Source: Candidatus Bathyarchaeota archaeon (GTDB taxonomy: Archaea > Thermoproteota > Bathyarchaeia > 40CM-2-53-6). Taken from it: DNA of 64,000 bases. A program made the position numbers and the translations under genes. This document shows positions 27,201 to 34,051 of the stretch, one piece after another. Location: NCBI GenBank assembly GCA_005888755.1, contig VBBQ01000030.1:94833-158832 (forward strand), in the 5' to 3' direction. The notes under the pieces were generated by a model. That model was not told the origin of the DNA. It did not search any database and saw only the letters and a program-made list of their open reading frames with translations. How positions within the stretch are numbered: the first letter of the stretch is position 1; the number at the start of each line of letters is the position of its first letter.

Positions 27201-27275
27201 CCGTACACGCCACGAACCCTTACTCAGGTCGACCCGCAGATAGATCCTTTCTTCTGTCCCGCTACGGGTTGCTAG
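24249..27275 (+). CDS. Secreted permuted family 5 solute-binding-like protein with dockerin-like module (copy 3)
   Basis: The 1008 residues are closely related to copies 2 and 4 along the whole length. Signal peptide about 1-28; QQGQIDISDW near 60; an Ig-like insertion ending NVNWNSPSS near 230; ARTLLGAAIAHLIDDPAWV next; DAWQLYTGSHSVGF near 485. Then come the normally N-terminal blocks GGNPNLIRRGFSQDTSNLSP and KFSDGNDVKATDVAYSIIAN, followed by VIEKSLWAP and MVGPGPWACISP. The dockerin-like EF-hand NNDGVVNILDLADIASHYG and the DPFFCPATGC tail close the protein. The start is TTG at 24249 in a sequence context shared with copy 4. Confidence 0.8.
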   Translation: MFKVLSLAVVLSLSVLMVLPGTYTPVRAVNQNGPTRFSPFGPFTQQMIIHFYSDFDPALSAFQQGQIDISDWTLQSTSQINTFCSNPDFYCTSPTGPGGYFGLMINNHPSFMGIPLLQPRTVGPVSFTTTNTTPGCSTGFGSLQITLRNQETAATILDFLNILTVRNQPSGSPSVMVSDSGGSSPNGVYKVPCMLAGSYSIMSSVYNATGIIVTVAGSTIKSGILNVNWNSPSSLKTTQARTLLGAAIAHLIDDPAWVSGAFGSTALAPCANGITSQGIACPTGTSTMYQGGLGTPPPGGPASQIDLAECQFNNHPWLNVAGCSPGATGHNIGPYNIADDKISVSSEFWNTGTSYGGQGYSGHDDLQAACDDFVSMGLTLSPSTATCNDVANAATGTIDPGAYPHIVPNGQIKTYIRVNFGRQQSGQVIADTLNFLFGTPQNRASQTGFVGTVCYDARTTPCTQFTPKYYTFSQVTPIVFEDTVASGGSPDAWQLYTGSHSVGFFPAEQYFVNHNSIGTGGICAGQSVIHPENPEFWCDPETDTFGSAGEFAPTLNLSEQFFQTELVYELNRAVDVPAFTFVNAFVENNGWNFQQCTSQCANTQSSIVNTEMQGTIAGGAYFTLLNARQVPGYDPCALPGAPVNCSSYKPGGGNPNLIRRGFSQDTSNLSPFTFNSPWEGEIVSSIFDTMLQPNPNVSGSSQLFDWGTISHSSSFNPNEVGCNSINGCVTGVTTQIWRLRNDWKFSDGNDVKATDVAYSIIANRDVPSSLLQVYVINVVSAVGLDCAPGQPCKTLQVKIQGQSALNDFSIGATQLVIEKSLWAPSCGDPPVAGGVCASPTFDPMYPSGNAPGIMVGPGPWACISPIAGTGVPAGHIGGPCSRDASGKLVGSAITLDGTVLLSENTNFVRCCPNGPSATSSSLYKVSYADHNNDGVVNILDLADIASHYGTADPYWVNPNIASGTTVGAIDLATVAIYFGHGITAPYTPRTLTQVDPQIDPFFCPATGC

Positions 27276-27314
27276 GGACAGATGTGGACATCTCTCGAAC
27301 GCTCTTTTTTCAGA

Positions 27315-27325
27315 TAGACTTATAC
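27315..27325 (+). promoter_or_regulatory. TATA box of copy 4
   Basis: TAGACTTATAC differs at one base from the box before copy 1 and its core lies 40 bases before the TTG at 27359. The conserved box and spacing support short-leader transcription of each copy. Confidence 0.5.
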
Positions 27326-27358
27326 CCTCGCGACTTGCTCGCCTCCTGAGAAGACTCT

Positions 27359-30300
27359 TTGTTCAGGGTTCTCAGTCTTGCGATAGTTCTCAGTCTGTCT
27401 GTTCTTATGGTGTTGCCGGGAACCTATACTCCGGTTCGCGCGATCAACCAGACTAATCCCTTACGTTTTTCGCCCTTCGGGCCTTTCACGCAGCAGATGA
27501 TCATTCATTTTTACTCAGACTTCACCGTGATGTTCCAGCATTTCCAGCTGGGAGAAATCGACATCAGTGACTGGCCTCTACAATCCAGTGCCGACATCAG
27601 CACTTTCTGCTCTAACGCTGACTTCTTCTGTACGAGCCCTCAACCTCAGCTCGGATATTTCGGGCAGGAACTCAATAGCCATACTCCGTTTATGGGAATC
27701 GCGCTGACACAAGCAAGGACTACCAGTCCACCCTCGTACACCACAACCTCTACTGCAGCAGGCTGCAGCAGTGGTTTCGGCTCGTTGACCGTTACTGTAC
27801 GGAATCAGGAGACCAGTTCGATCGTGTTAGACTCACTGAACGCTTTGACCGTCGCCAACCAACCGAGCGGGTCACCATCGGCAACCGTTAGCGACTCAGG
27901 AGGATCAACTCCAAACGGCGTGTACAACATTCCATGTATCCTCGCTGGGACCTACAGCCTTAGATCCAGCGTCTATAATGCCACCGGCACTACCGTGGCC
28001 ATTGGTAGTGCAACGACTACCTCAGGCACTCTTAATGCCAACTGGAACAGTCCGAGTAATGTGAGGCCAACTAGGAACAGAGCGCTCCTCGGCGCTGCGA
28101 TAGCTCACTTGCTTGATGACCCAGAGTTTGTTTCCAGCACTTTCGGTCCCGTAGCCTCCGCACCTTGCGCTTTCATGGTTCTCGCGCAAGGACAGGTCTG
28201 TCCAACCGGTACAACAAGTTCATACCAGTGCCTTCTCCCACCATTAGCTACTCCCGCACCCTGTCCAGCATTGAATCCTCTGGGCGGTGCCGCTACGCAG
28301 AATGATAATGCTGAATGCCAGTTTGGTAATCACCTCTGGCTGAATGTGATCGGATGCGCCTCAGGCGCGACCGGCCACGACCTCGGCCCCTACAACGTTG
28401 GTGACGACAGAGTGAACGTCAACGCTCGATTCTGGAACACCGGAGCTTTCGGCGTCGTCCAAGGTTATTCCGGCCACGACGACTTGCGAGCTGCGTGTGA
28501 CGATCTCGTTTCAATGGGTCTCACGCTCTCGCCCTCAACCGCCACCTGTAACGATGTGGCAAATGCGGCTGACCTGACCACGGACCCAGGCACATACGCG
28601 CACATCGTGCCTGCCGGGGATGGTCACATCAAATACTACATCAGGTCCAACTTTGGAAGACAACAGTTCGGCCAGGTCATCGCCGACACTTTGAACTACC
28701 TCTTTGGAACCCCTCAGAACAGAGCTGCTCAGACAGGTTTTGTCGGCACCGTCTGCTATGGTCAGTGTCCTCAGTACACTCCAAGGTACTACACCTTTAC
28801 CCAGGTGCAGAGTTGCGTCTTTGCGGACACCCCGGCCTCCGGGGGCAGCCCAGATTGTTGGCAGCTATACACGGCGGGGCAGGGCTTCGACCCGACAGCA
28901 GACCAGTACTACCTGAACAGAAACAGCATTCAAACTGGCACCATCTGTGCCGGCGTGGCTGCGTTCAAGCCGAATAACTACGACTTCTGGTGCGATCCGC
29001 AGACAGACACTGACAGCAACGCGGGTGAGTTCTCCGCAACATTGGCTATCTCAGGGCAGTTCTTCCAGAGAGCGCTCCTCGATGAGCTCAACAACGCGGT
29101 TAGCATCCCAGGCTTCTCCTTCGTTGACACTTTCGCTGAGAACAACGGCTTCAACCTCCAACAATGCACCACACAGTGCTCACCCACTCAGTCGAGTATA
29201 GTCAATACCGTAGGCTTCGGCACGCTGGCGGGAAGTGCTTACTACACGTTGCTGAACGCTCGTCAGGTTCCGGGATATACGGCTCACGTCGCGGCGTACC
29301 AACCTATTCCCGGTTTGATTCGCAGAGGCTTCTCGCAGGACACTAGCAATCTCAGCCCGTTCACGTTCAACAGCGTATGGGAAGGTGATGTGCTCGCCGA
29401 TATTTACGACACAATGCTCAGCCCTGATCCTAACACAAGTGGTGGGAACACCCAGTTCATCGATTGGGGAACAACCAGCCACAGTTCTCGCTTCAACGCC
29501 AACGAGCTTGGATGCAACTCTATCAACGGATGCTCTATCGGAGTCACTACACAAATCTGGCACATACGCAACGACTGGAAGTTTTCCGACGGCAATGATG
29601 TCAAGGCTAGTGACGTAGCCTACAGTATTATAGCGTACCGAGACGTGCCATCTTCCTTGTTACAAGGCTACGTGGTAAACGTAGTCAGTGCTTTCGGTCT
29701 CGACTGCGGTGCCGGGCAACCATGCAAGACACTGCAGGTTAAACTGCAAGGCCAGAGCTCACTGTTCGAATACAACATCGGAGCCACTCAATACGTCCTT
29801 GAAAAGTCGTTGTGGGCACCGTACTGCGGAGACCCACCAATTCCAGGTGGGACCTGTGCCAGCCCCTTGTTCGATCCCATGTATCCAAGCGCTAATAGTC
29901 CGGGTATTGAGGTAGGACCAGGTCCTTGGTCGTGCATTGCTCCGATATCTGGAACAGGCGTATCAGCAGGCCATGTTGGTGGTCCATGTGCTGAGACATC
30001 GACTGCCTTGACAGGGGGAGCAATAACGCGCGACGGCAGAATTCTCCTTCAGGCGAACACGTTCAACGCTCGATGTTGTCCAACCGGACCAACCTCTACC
30101 GGCAGCTCTCTGTACAGGATCAGCTATGCGGATCACAACAATGATGGTGTCGTCAACATACTAGACCTAGCTGATGTTGCCTCGCATTACGGAACTACTG
30201 ACTCGTATTGGGTCAACCCGAACATTGCGACAGGCAGCACAGTCGGAGCTGTAGACCTGGCAACTGTAGCAATATACTTCGGACACGGCACAACCACGCC

Positions 30301-30373
30301 ATTCGCTCCCGAAACGCTCTTTCAAGTCGACCCACAAGTCGACCCATTCTTCTGCCCAAGCAACGGCTGCTAA
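27359..30373 (+). CDS. Secreted permuted family 5 solute-binding-like protein with dockerin-like module (copy 4)
   Basis: The 1004-residue paralogue has the same layout: signal peptide, QLGEIDISDW near 60, Ig-like insertion, ALLGAAIAHLLDDPEFV near 240, DCWQLYTAGQGFDP near 500. Then come the normally early family 5 blocks LIRRGFSQDTSNLSPFTF and KFSDGNDVKASDVAYSIIAY, and EVGPGPWSCIAP, which parallels the GTGPY turn of the family. The EF-hand NNDGVVNILDLADVASHYG follows. The tail varies slightly, DPFFCPSNGC, keeping both Cys. The start is TTG at 27359 in the conserved context CTTTGTTCAGGGTTCTCAG. Confidence 0.8.
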   Translation: MFRVLSLAIVLSLSVLMVLPGTYTPVRAINQTNPLRFSPFGPFTQQMIIHFYSDFTVMFQHFQLGEIDISDWPLQSSADISTFCSNADFFCTSPQPQLGYFGQELNSHTPFMGIALTQARTTSPPSYTTTSTAAGCSSGFGSLTVTVRNQETSSIVLDSLNALTVANQPSGSPSATVSDSGGSTPNGVYNIPCILAGTYSLRSSVYNATGTTVAIGSATTTSGTLNANWNSPSNVRPTRNRALLGAAIAHLLDDPEFVSSTFGPVASAPCAFMVLAQGQVCPTGTTSSYQCLLPPLATPAPCPALNPLGGAATQNDNAECQFGNHLWLNVIGCASGATGHDLGPYNVGDDRVNVNARFWNTGAFGVVQGYSGHDDLRAACDDLVSMGLTLSPSTATCNDVANAADLTTDPGTYAHIVPAGDGHIKYYIRSNFGRQQFGQVIADTLNYLFGTPQNRAAQTGFVGTVCYGQCPQYTPRYYTFTQVQSCVFADTPASGGSPDCWQLYTAGQGFDPTADQYYLNRNSIQTGTICAGVAAFKPNNYDFWCDPQTDTDSNAGEFSATLAISGQFFQRALLDELNNAVSIPGFSFVDTFAENNGFNLQQCTTQCSPTQSSIVNTVGFGTLAGSAYYTLLNARQVPGYTAHVAAYQPIPGLIRRGFSQDTSNLSPFTFNSVWEGDVLADIYDTMLSPDPNTSGGNTQFIDWGTTSHSSRFNANELGCNSINGCSIGVTTQIWHIRNDWKFSDGNDVKASDVAYSIIAYRDVPSSLLQGYVVNVVSAFGLDCGAGQPCKTLQVKLQGQSSLFEYNIGATQYVLEKSLWAPYCGDPPIPGGTCASPLFDPMYPSANSPGIEVGPGPWSCIAPISGTGVSAGHVGGPCAETSTALTGGAITRDGRILLQANTFNARCCPTGPTSTGSSLYRISYADHNNDGVVNILDLADVASHYGTTDSYWVNPNIATGSTVGAVDLATVAIYFGHGTTTPFAPETLFQVDPQVDPFFCPSNGC

Positions 30374-30476
30374 TGATTCCGGAAATCTTCCACTAGATTC
30401 CGCTCTTTCTTTCCCGGATAGACCGATCCGTATCACCTCTCCATGGCCCATGATCCTATGCGAGGCTGAAACGCGA

Positions 30477-30486
30477 CGTTTACAAG
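30477..30486 (+). promoter_or_regulatory. TATA-like box of the DRG GTPase gene
   Basis: CGTTTACAAG is centred about 41 bases before the ATG at 30523, giving a predicted leader of about 16 bases. Pattern and spacing only. Confidence 0.35.
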
Positions 30487-30522
30487 GCCTCGACGATCAA
30501 CTGACGGATTCAGTGTTCCTGA

Positions 30523-31611
30523 ATGGGTCTTCCAGAGAAAATTAAGCAGATAGAGGAGGAGATGAAGAAGACCCAGATCAACAAGAAAACCGAACACCAC
30601 GTCGGTCTCCTCAAAGCCAAGCTCGCACGGCTGCACGAGGAGCTGGAAAGCTCCACCTCCAAGGGTGGAGGCCCGGCTTTCGAGATCCGCAAAGGCGGCG
30701 ATGCAACAGTCGTTCTCATCGGCCTGCCCAGTGTTGGCAAGTCGACTATTCTGAACCGGTTGACGAACGCCAAGTCGAAAGTTGCGGCCTATGCTTTCAC
30801 AACTCTCACTGTTGTCCCGGGAATTCTGCGTCTCAACGGAGCGGACATCCAGATCCTCGACCTTCCAGGAATAATCAGCGGCGCCTCCTCGGGACGAGGC
30901 AGAGGGAGGAGAGTTCTATCCGTTGCGCGAAACGCGGACCTCGTCCTGCTTGTCTTGGACGTGTTTCAGCCGGGACAGATACAAGTATTGAAGAATGAGC
31001 TTCACGGGATGGGGATTCGGATCGACCAGAAGCCCCCCGATGTGGTCATCAGCAGGGGCAGTAAGGGAGGGCTAGCTCTTACCACGAGCGTCAAGCTTAC
31101 GAAACTAACCCCGGCAACTGTCAAGGGAATAGTCGAGGCCTACGGGATTAGTAATGGCGGCATTTTGGTACGCGAGGATGTCACTGACGAGCAATTGATC
31201 GACGTCTTGACCGGAAACCGGAGGTACGTTCCCTCTCTAGTCGTCCTAAACAAGGTAGACCTTGTGAACGAGCAATACCTCGCAGCGGCTAAGAAACAGA
31301 TCGGAAGCGATTTCGTGCCAATATCCGCTGAGAAGGGATTGAACATGGACCTTCTCGCCGAGAGAATCTGGGAGACCCTCAATTTCATCCGAATCTATCT
31401 AAAGCGTCCTGATGGTGATGCGGATTTCGAGAAGCCACTAATTCTTCCAGCCGGCTCCACGTTAAGGGATGTCTGCAAGAAGATCTCTCCGCGATTTGTC
31501 GAGGGGGCCAAGTATGCGTTCGTTTCAGGGTCCAGCGTGAAATTTACTGGTCAGCGAGTAAGTCTCGATCATGTACCCGTAGACAAGGATGTCGTTACGA
31601 TTATGCGATAG
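30523..31611 (+). CDS. DRG family GTP-binding protein with TGS domain
   Basis: The 362 residues contain an N-terminal helical region with many Lys and Glu, the P-loop LIGLPSVGKSTILN (about 67-80), the TTLTVVPG switch region, ILDLPGIISGASSGRGRGR (G3 with the DRG-specific glycine/arginine stretch), VVLNKVDL (G4, NKxD), ISAEKG (G5) and a C-terminal TGS domain ending in VDKDVVTIMR. This is the archaeal/eukaryotic DRG branch of the Obg family, linked to ribosomes and translation. The start is ATG at 30523. Confidence 0.93.
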   Translation: MGLPEKIKQIEEEMKKTQINKKTEHHVGLLKAKLARLHEELESSTSKGGGPAFEIRKGGDATVVLIGLPSVGKSTILNRLTNAKSKVAAYAFTTLTVVPGILRLNGADIQILDLPGIISGASSGRGRGRRVLSVARNADLVLLVLDVFQPGQIQVLKNELHGMGIRIDQKPPDVVISRGSKGGLALTTSVKLTKLTPATVKGIVEAYGISNGGILVREDVTDEQLIDVLTGNRRYVPSLVVLNKVDLVNEQYLAAAKKQIGSDFVPISAEKGLNMDLLAERIWETLNFIRIYLKRPDGDADFEKPLILPAGSTLRDVCKKISPRFVEGAKYAFVSGSSVKFTGQRVSLDHVPVDKDVVTIMR

Positions 31612-31624
31612 GATACCAGAGAAC

Positions 31625-33022
31625 TCAGTGGCCTAGATTGAATTCTTCATGAATTGCTCTTACGGCCTCTGCGCCGTCGGTATGAGACACGACGAAGGAT
31701 ACGTTGTATTCTGAGGACCCTTGTGCTACCATACGAACATTCACTTTTCGTCTTGCGACTGCGGTGAATATTCTGGCGGCTACACCTGGTGTTCCTTTCA
31801 TTCCTGATCCAACAACGGCGATGACGCAGGCATCTTTCTCTTCAGCTATTTTGTCGACGAATCCCTGGCCCATCAATGCAAGCTGAAGCGCTCTGACTGC
31901 GCGGTCGACTTCCTTGTTCGCAACAACGCAGGATATGGTTGCTTCAGAGGAACCCTGTGATATCATCATCACGTTGACATTGTTTGAGCCGAGTGTCTGG
32001 AAAACCTTCGCGGCAACTCCGGGTGAGCCCATCATTCCAGTCCCGCTGACCGTAACGATGCCCACGTCCCTGATGAGCGAAACCGCTTTTACAACTTTCC
32101 CGCCATTGGGCAACTCGCTGGCTGAGACTAGGGTCCCGTTCACGCTGGGATGTGACGAGTTCTTGATCCGCACCGGGATTTTCTTCTGTGCTGCGGGCTG
32201 CAGAGCCCTTGGATGCATCATCTTGGCTCCAAAAAATGATAATTCTAACGCTTCGCCGAATGAGACGTTTGGAAGCAAGACCGCGTCTTTGACGATTCGA
32301 GGGTCTGCTGTCATCAATCCATCGACATCGGTCCAGATCCAGATTTCTTCCGCGGCTAACGCGGCCCCAAGCAGTGCCGCTGTGTAATCTGACCCTCCTC
32401 GTCCTAACGTCGTGATGCTGCCGTCAACCGTTGACGCTACGAATCCAGTTACGATTGGAACTACCTTGCGATTCCACAACGGTTCCAACCGTTGACGGAT
32501 CTGGTGGTAGCTGATCTCCACGAGGGGCTTTGCTTCGCCAAAATTATCATCGGTTGTAATGCCGGCTTCCGCCCCCGTGAACGGTCGAGTTCTCAAGCCA
32601 GTCGCAGTCGCAGTCTCGGCGAGAATAGGGGTGGAGAGTCTTTCGCCGAAGGAGAGGAGATAGTCTCTGCTCCGAGGTGTCAGTTCTCTTAGATGTGCAA
32701 TTCCTTCGACGGTTCGTTCAAGCTCGGAGTTCAACTGTTCAATCCGCTCTAGGAGTTCCCTTGTCCCGGCTTTGCCCGCGATCAATGGGACTATCTTGCG
32801 ATGTGAGGCCTGGACCTTTGAAAGGAGTTTCCTCGCTCTTTTCAGGTCTCCTTTCTTGGCGAGTTCACCGATCGCGGCAAGTTGGTCGGTTGTTTCTCCA
32901 ATTGCAGATGCCACTGCGACGATCTTGTTCGATGCTGAGAATTTCTGGAGAATTTTTGCAGCGTTTTTCATCTTTGAGGCTTGGGATAGAGAAGTTCCCC
33001 CGAATTTCATGACGAGTTTCAA
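31625..33022 (-). CDS. lysC: Aspartate kinase with two ACT domains
   Basis: Phosphorylates aspartate, the first step towards threonine, methionine and lysine. The 465 residues have the kinase start KLVMKFGGTSLSQASKM, SFGERLSTPILAETA, and LGRGGSDYTAALLGAAL, with WTDVDGLMTADPRIV for substrate and nucleotide binding. From about residue 310 two ACT domains follow, each with a VSGTGMMGSPGVAAKVF or VVGSGMKGTPGVAARIF block and a MISQGSSE or MVAQGSSE block, so feedback control by an amino acid is likely. It is the last gene of the threonine operon, 13 bases after hom. The start is TTG at 33022. Confidence 0.95.
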   Translation of the reverse strand: MKLVMKFGGTSLSQASKMKNAAKILQKFSASNKIVAVASAIGETTDQLAAIGELAKKGDLKRARKLLSKVQASHRKIVPLIAGKAGTRELLERIEQLNSELERTVEGIAHLRELTPRSRDYLLSFGERLSTPILAETATATGLRTRPFTGAEAGITTDDNFGEAKPLVEISYHQIRQRLEPLWNRKVVPIVTGFVASTVDGSITTLGRGGSDYTAALLGAALAAEEIWIWTDVDGLMTADPRIVKDAVLLPNVSFGEALELSFFGAKMMHPRALQPAAQKKIPVRIKNSSHPSVNGTLVSASELPNGGKVVKAVSLIRDVGIVTVSGTGMMGSPGVAAKVFQTLGSNNVNVMMISQGSSEATISCVVANKEVDRAVRALQLALMGQGFVDKIAEEKDACVIAVVGSGMKGTPGVAARIFTAVARRKVNVRMVAQGSSEYNVSFVVSHTDGAEAVRAIHEEFNLGH

Positions 33023-33034
33023 TCCGTTGTTCCT

Positions 33035-34051
33035 CTAGACTGCGTACTCTTTGCGTATGCTGACGAGATCGCGAACAATGGCGCTGGCGGTTCTCTCGCC
33101 TCCTGCTCCCGGCCCGATGAGGGTTATGTCTCCCGCGTGCTCCGTCGAGAACGTGAGGGCGTTCAGTGTGTCTGGAACGCAGGTGGGATCGTCCGCCCGA
33201 ATTTCCTCAGGTCGGACAGAGGCAGATGATTCCTCGATTCTGCCGATGAGTTTGACTTTGACCCCCAAGGCTTGCGCTGCTCTAAGTTTTCGGGGCGTGA
33301 TCTTCGAGATCCCGGTTATGTCGACGTCTCGCAGACTGAAGCTTTTGGCCAAGATCCAGTTTGCTATGATGACTATCTTTGCTGCTGTGTCGAATCCTTC
33401 AACGTCGTTGGTGGGGTCTTTTTCTGCGTAGCCTTTCTTCTGGGCCTCCGCCAGGGCTTTCTGAAATGTTAGCGAGGAGTTTTCCATTCTTGTTAGAATG
33501 TAGTTTGTTGTTCCGTTGAGAATCCCTTTGATTCTGGCGATTCTCTCTCCAGGCATGCATTTTGCCGCGAAGTCAAGGAACGGCGTTCCTCCGCCCACAG
33601 TTCCGCTGAAGCAGAGCCGTCGGTTTCGATGACGGGCAAGTTCGAGAAGAGCTGGCATCGCCAACGCTAAAGGCCCCTTGTTGGCTGTAACAACGTGTTT
33701 TCCGGTTGAGAGGGCTGTTTTGATATTGGACAACCCCGGTTCGCCGTCTTTGAAGTTGGTGGGAGTTGTTTCCACCACAACTTCGGCGTCACTATCGGAT
33801 ATGATGCGGGTGCTGTCATCGTTGCGACGTCCGCTTCCGGGGTACTTGGCCACCGTTCCATATTTTTCCTTGGTCTTCAGTACAAGGGGAATGTTGAGGC
33901 CTGCCTCGTCGAAGCATGATCCTTGGCTGTCTACTATGGTGGTGAGTTGAGGTCGGAAACCGTAGGCTTGTACTATTCGTTGTTCGTCTTGACGGAGAAC
34001 CTTGATGAGTGCTTGGCCGACTGTTCCAAAGCCAGCGAATATTATTCTCAA
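33035..34051 (-). CDS. hom: Homoserine dehydrogenase
   Basis: Reduces aspartate semialdehyde to homoserine. The 338-residue enzyme has the nucleotide-binding start IIFAGFGTVGQALIKVL, VVTANKGPLALA, FSGTVGGGTPFLDFA, and the signature KGILNGTTNYILTRM followed by GYAEKDPTNDVEGFDTAAK. It has no ACT domain, so regulation probably sits with the kinase. The start is TTG at 34051, overlapping the thrC stop by 4 bases (TTGA). No aspartate-semialdehyde dehydrogenase gene lies in the window. Confidence 0.95.
   Translation of the reverse strand: MRIIFAGFGTVGQALIKVLRQDEQRIVQAYGFRPQLTTIVDSQGSCFDEAGLNIPLVLKTKEKYGTVAKYPGSGRRNDDSTRIISDSDAEVVVETTPTNFKDGEPGLSNIKTALSTGKHVVTANKGPLALAMPALLELARHRNRRLCFSGTVGGGTPFLDFAAKCMPGERIARIKGILNGTTNYILTRMENSSLTFQKALAEAQKKGYAEKDPTNDVEGFDTAAKIVIIANWILAKSFSLRDVDITGISKITPRKLRAAQALGVKVKLIGRIEESSASVRPEEIRADDPTCVPDTLNALTFSTEHAGDITLIGPGAGGERTASAIVRDLVSIRKEYAV

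Larger units (their letters stand above)
21073..30373 (+). repeat. Three tandem 3-kb gene repeats
   Basis: Copies 2, 3 and 4 align over their whole length at DNA and protein level, with long identical stretches (for example around CTCAGTCTGTCTGTTCTTATG in the signal peptide region) and similar 80-base spacers. This marks tandem duplication of an entire gene with its promoter. Copy 1 at 18195 is an older, more divergent member. Confidence 0.8.

Noticed and set aside
18195-30373. Dockerin modules taken as evidence of a cellulosome
   Set aside because: No cohesin, scaffoldin or glycoside hydrolase is encoded in the window; only the EF-hand module is seen.
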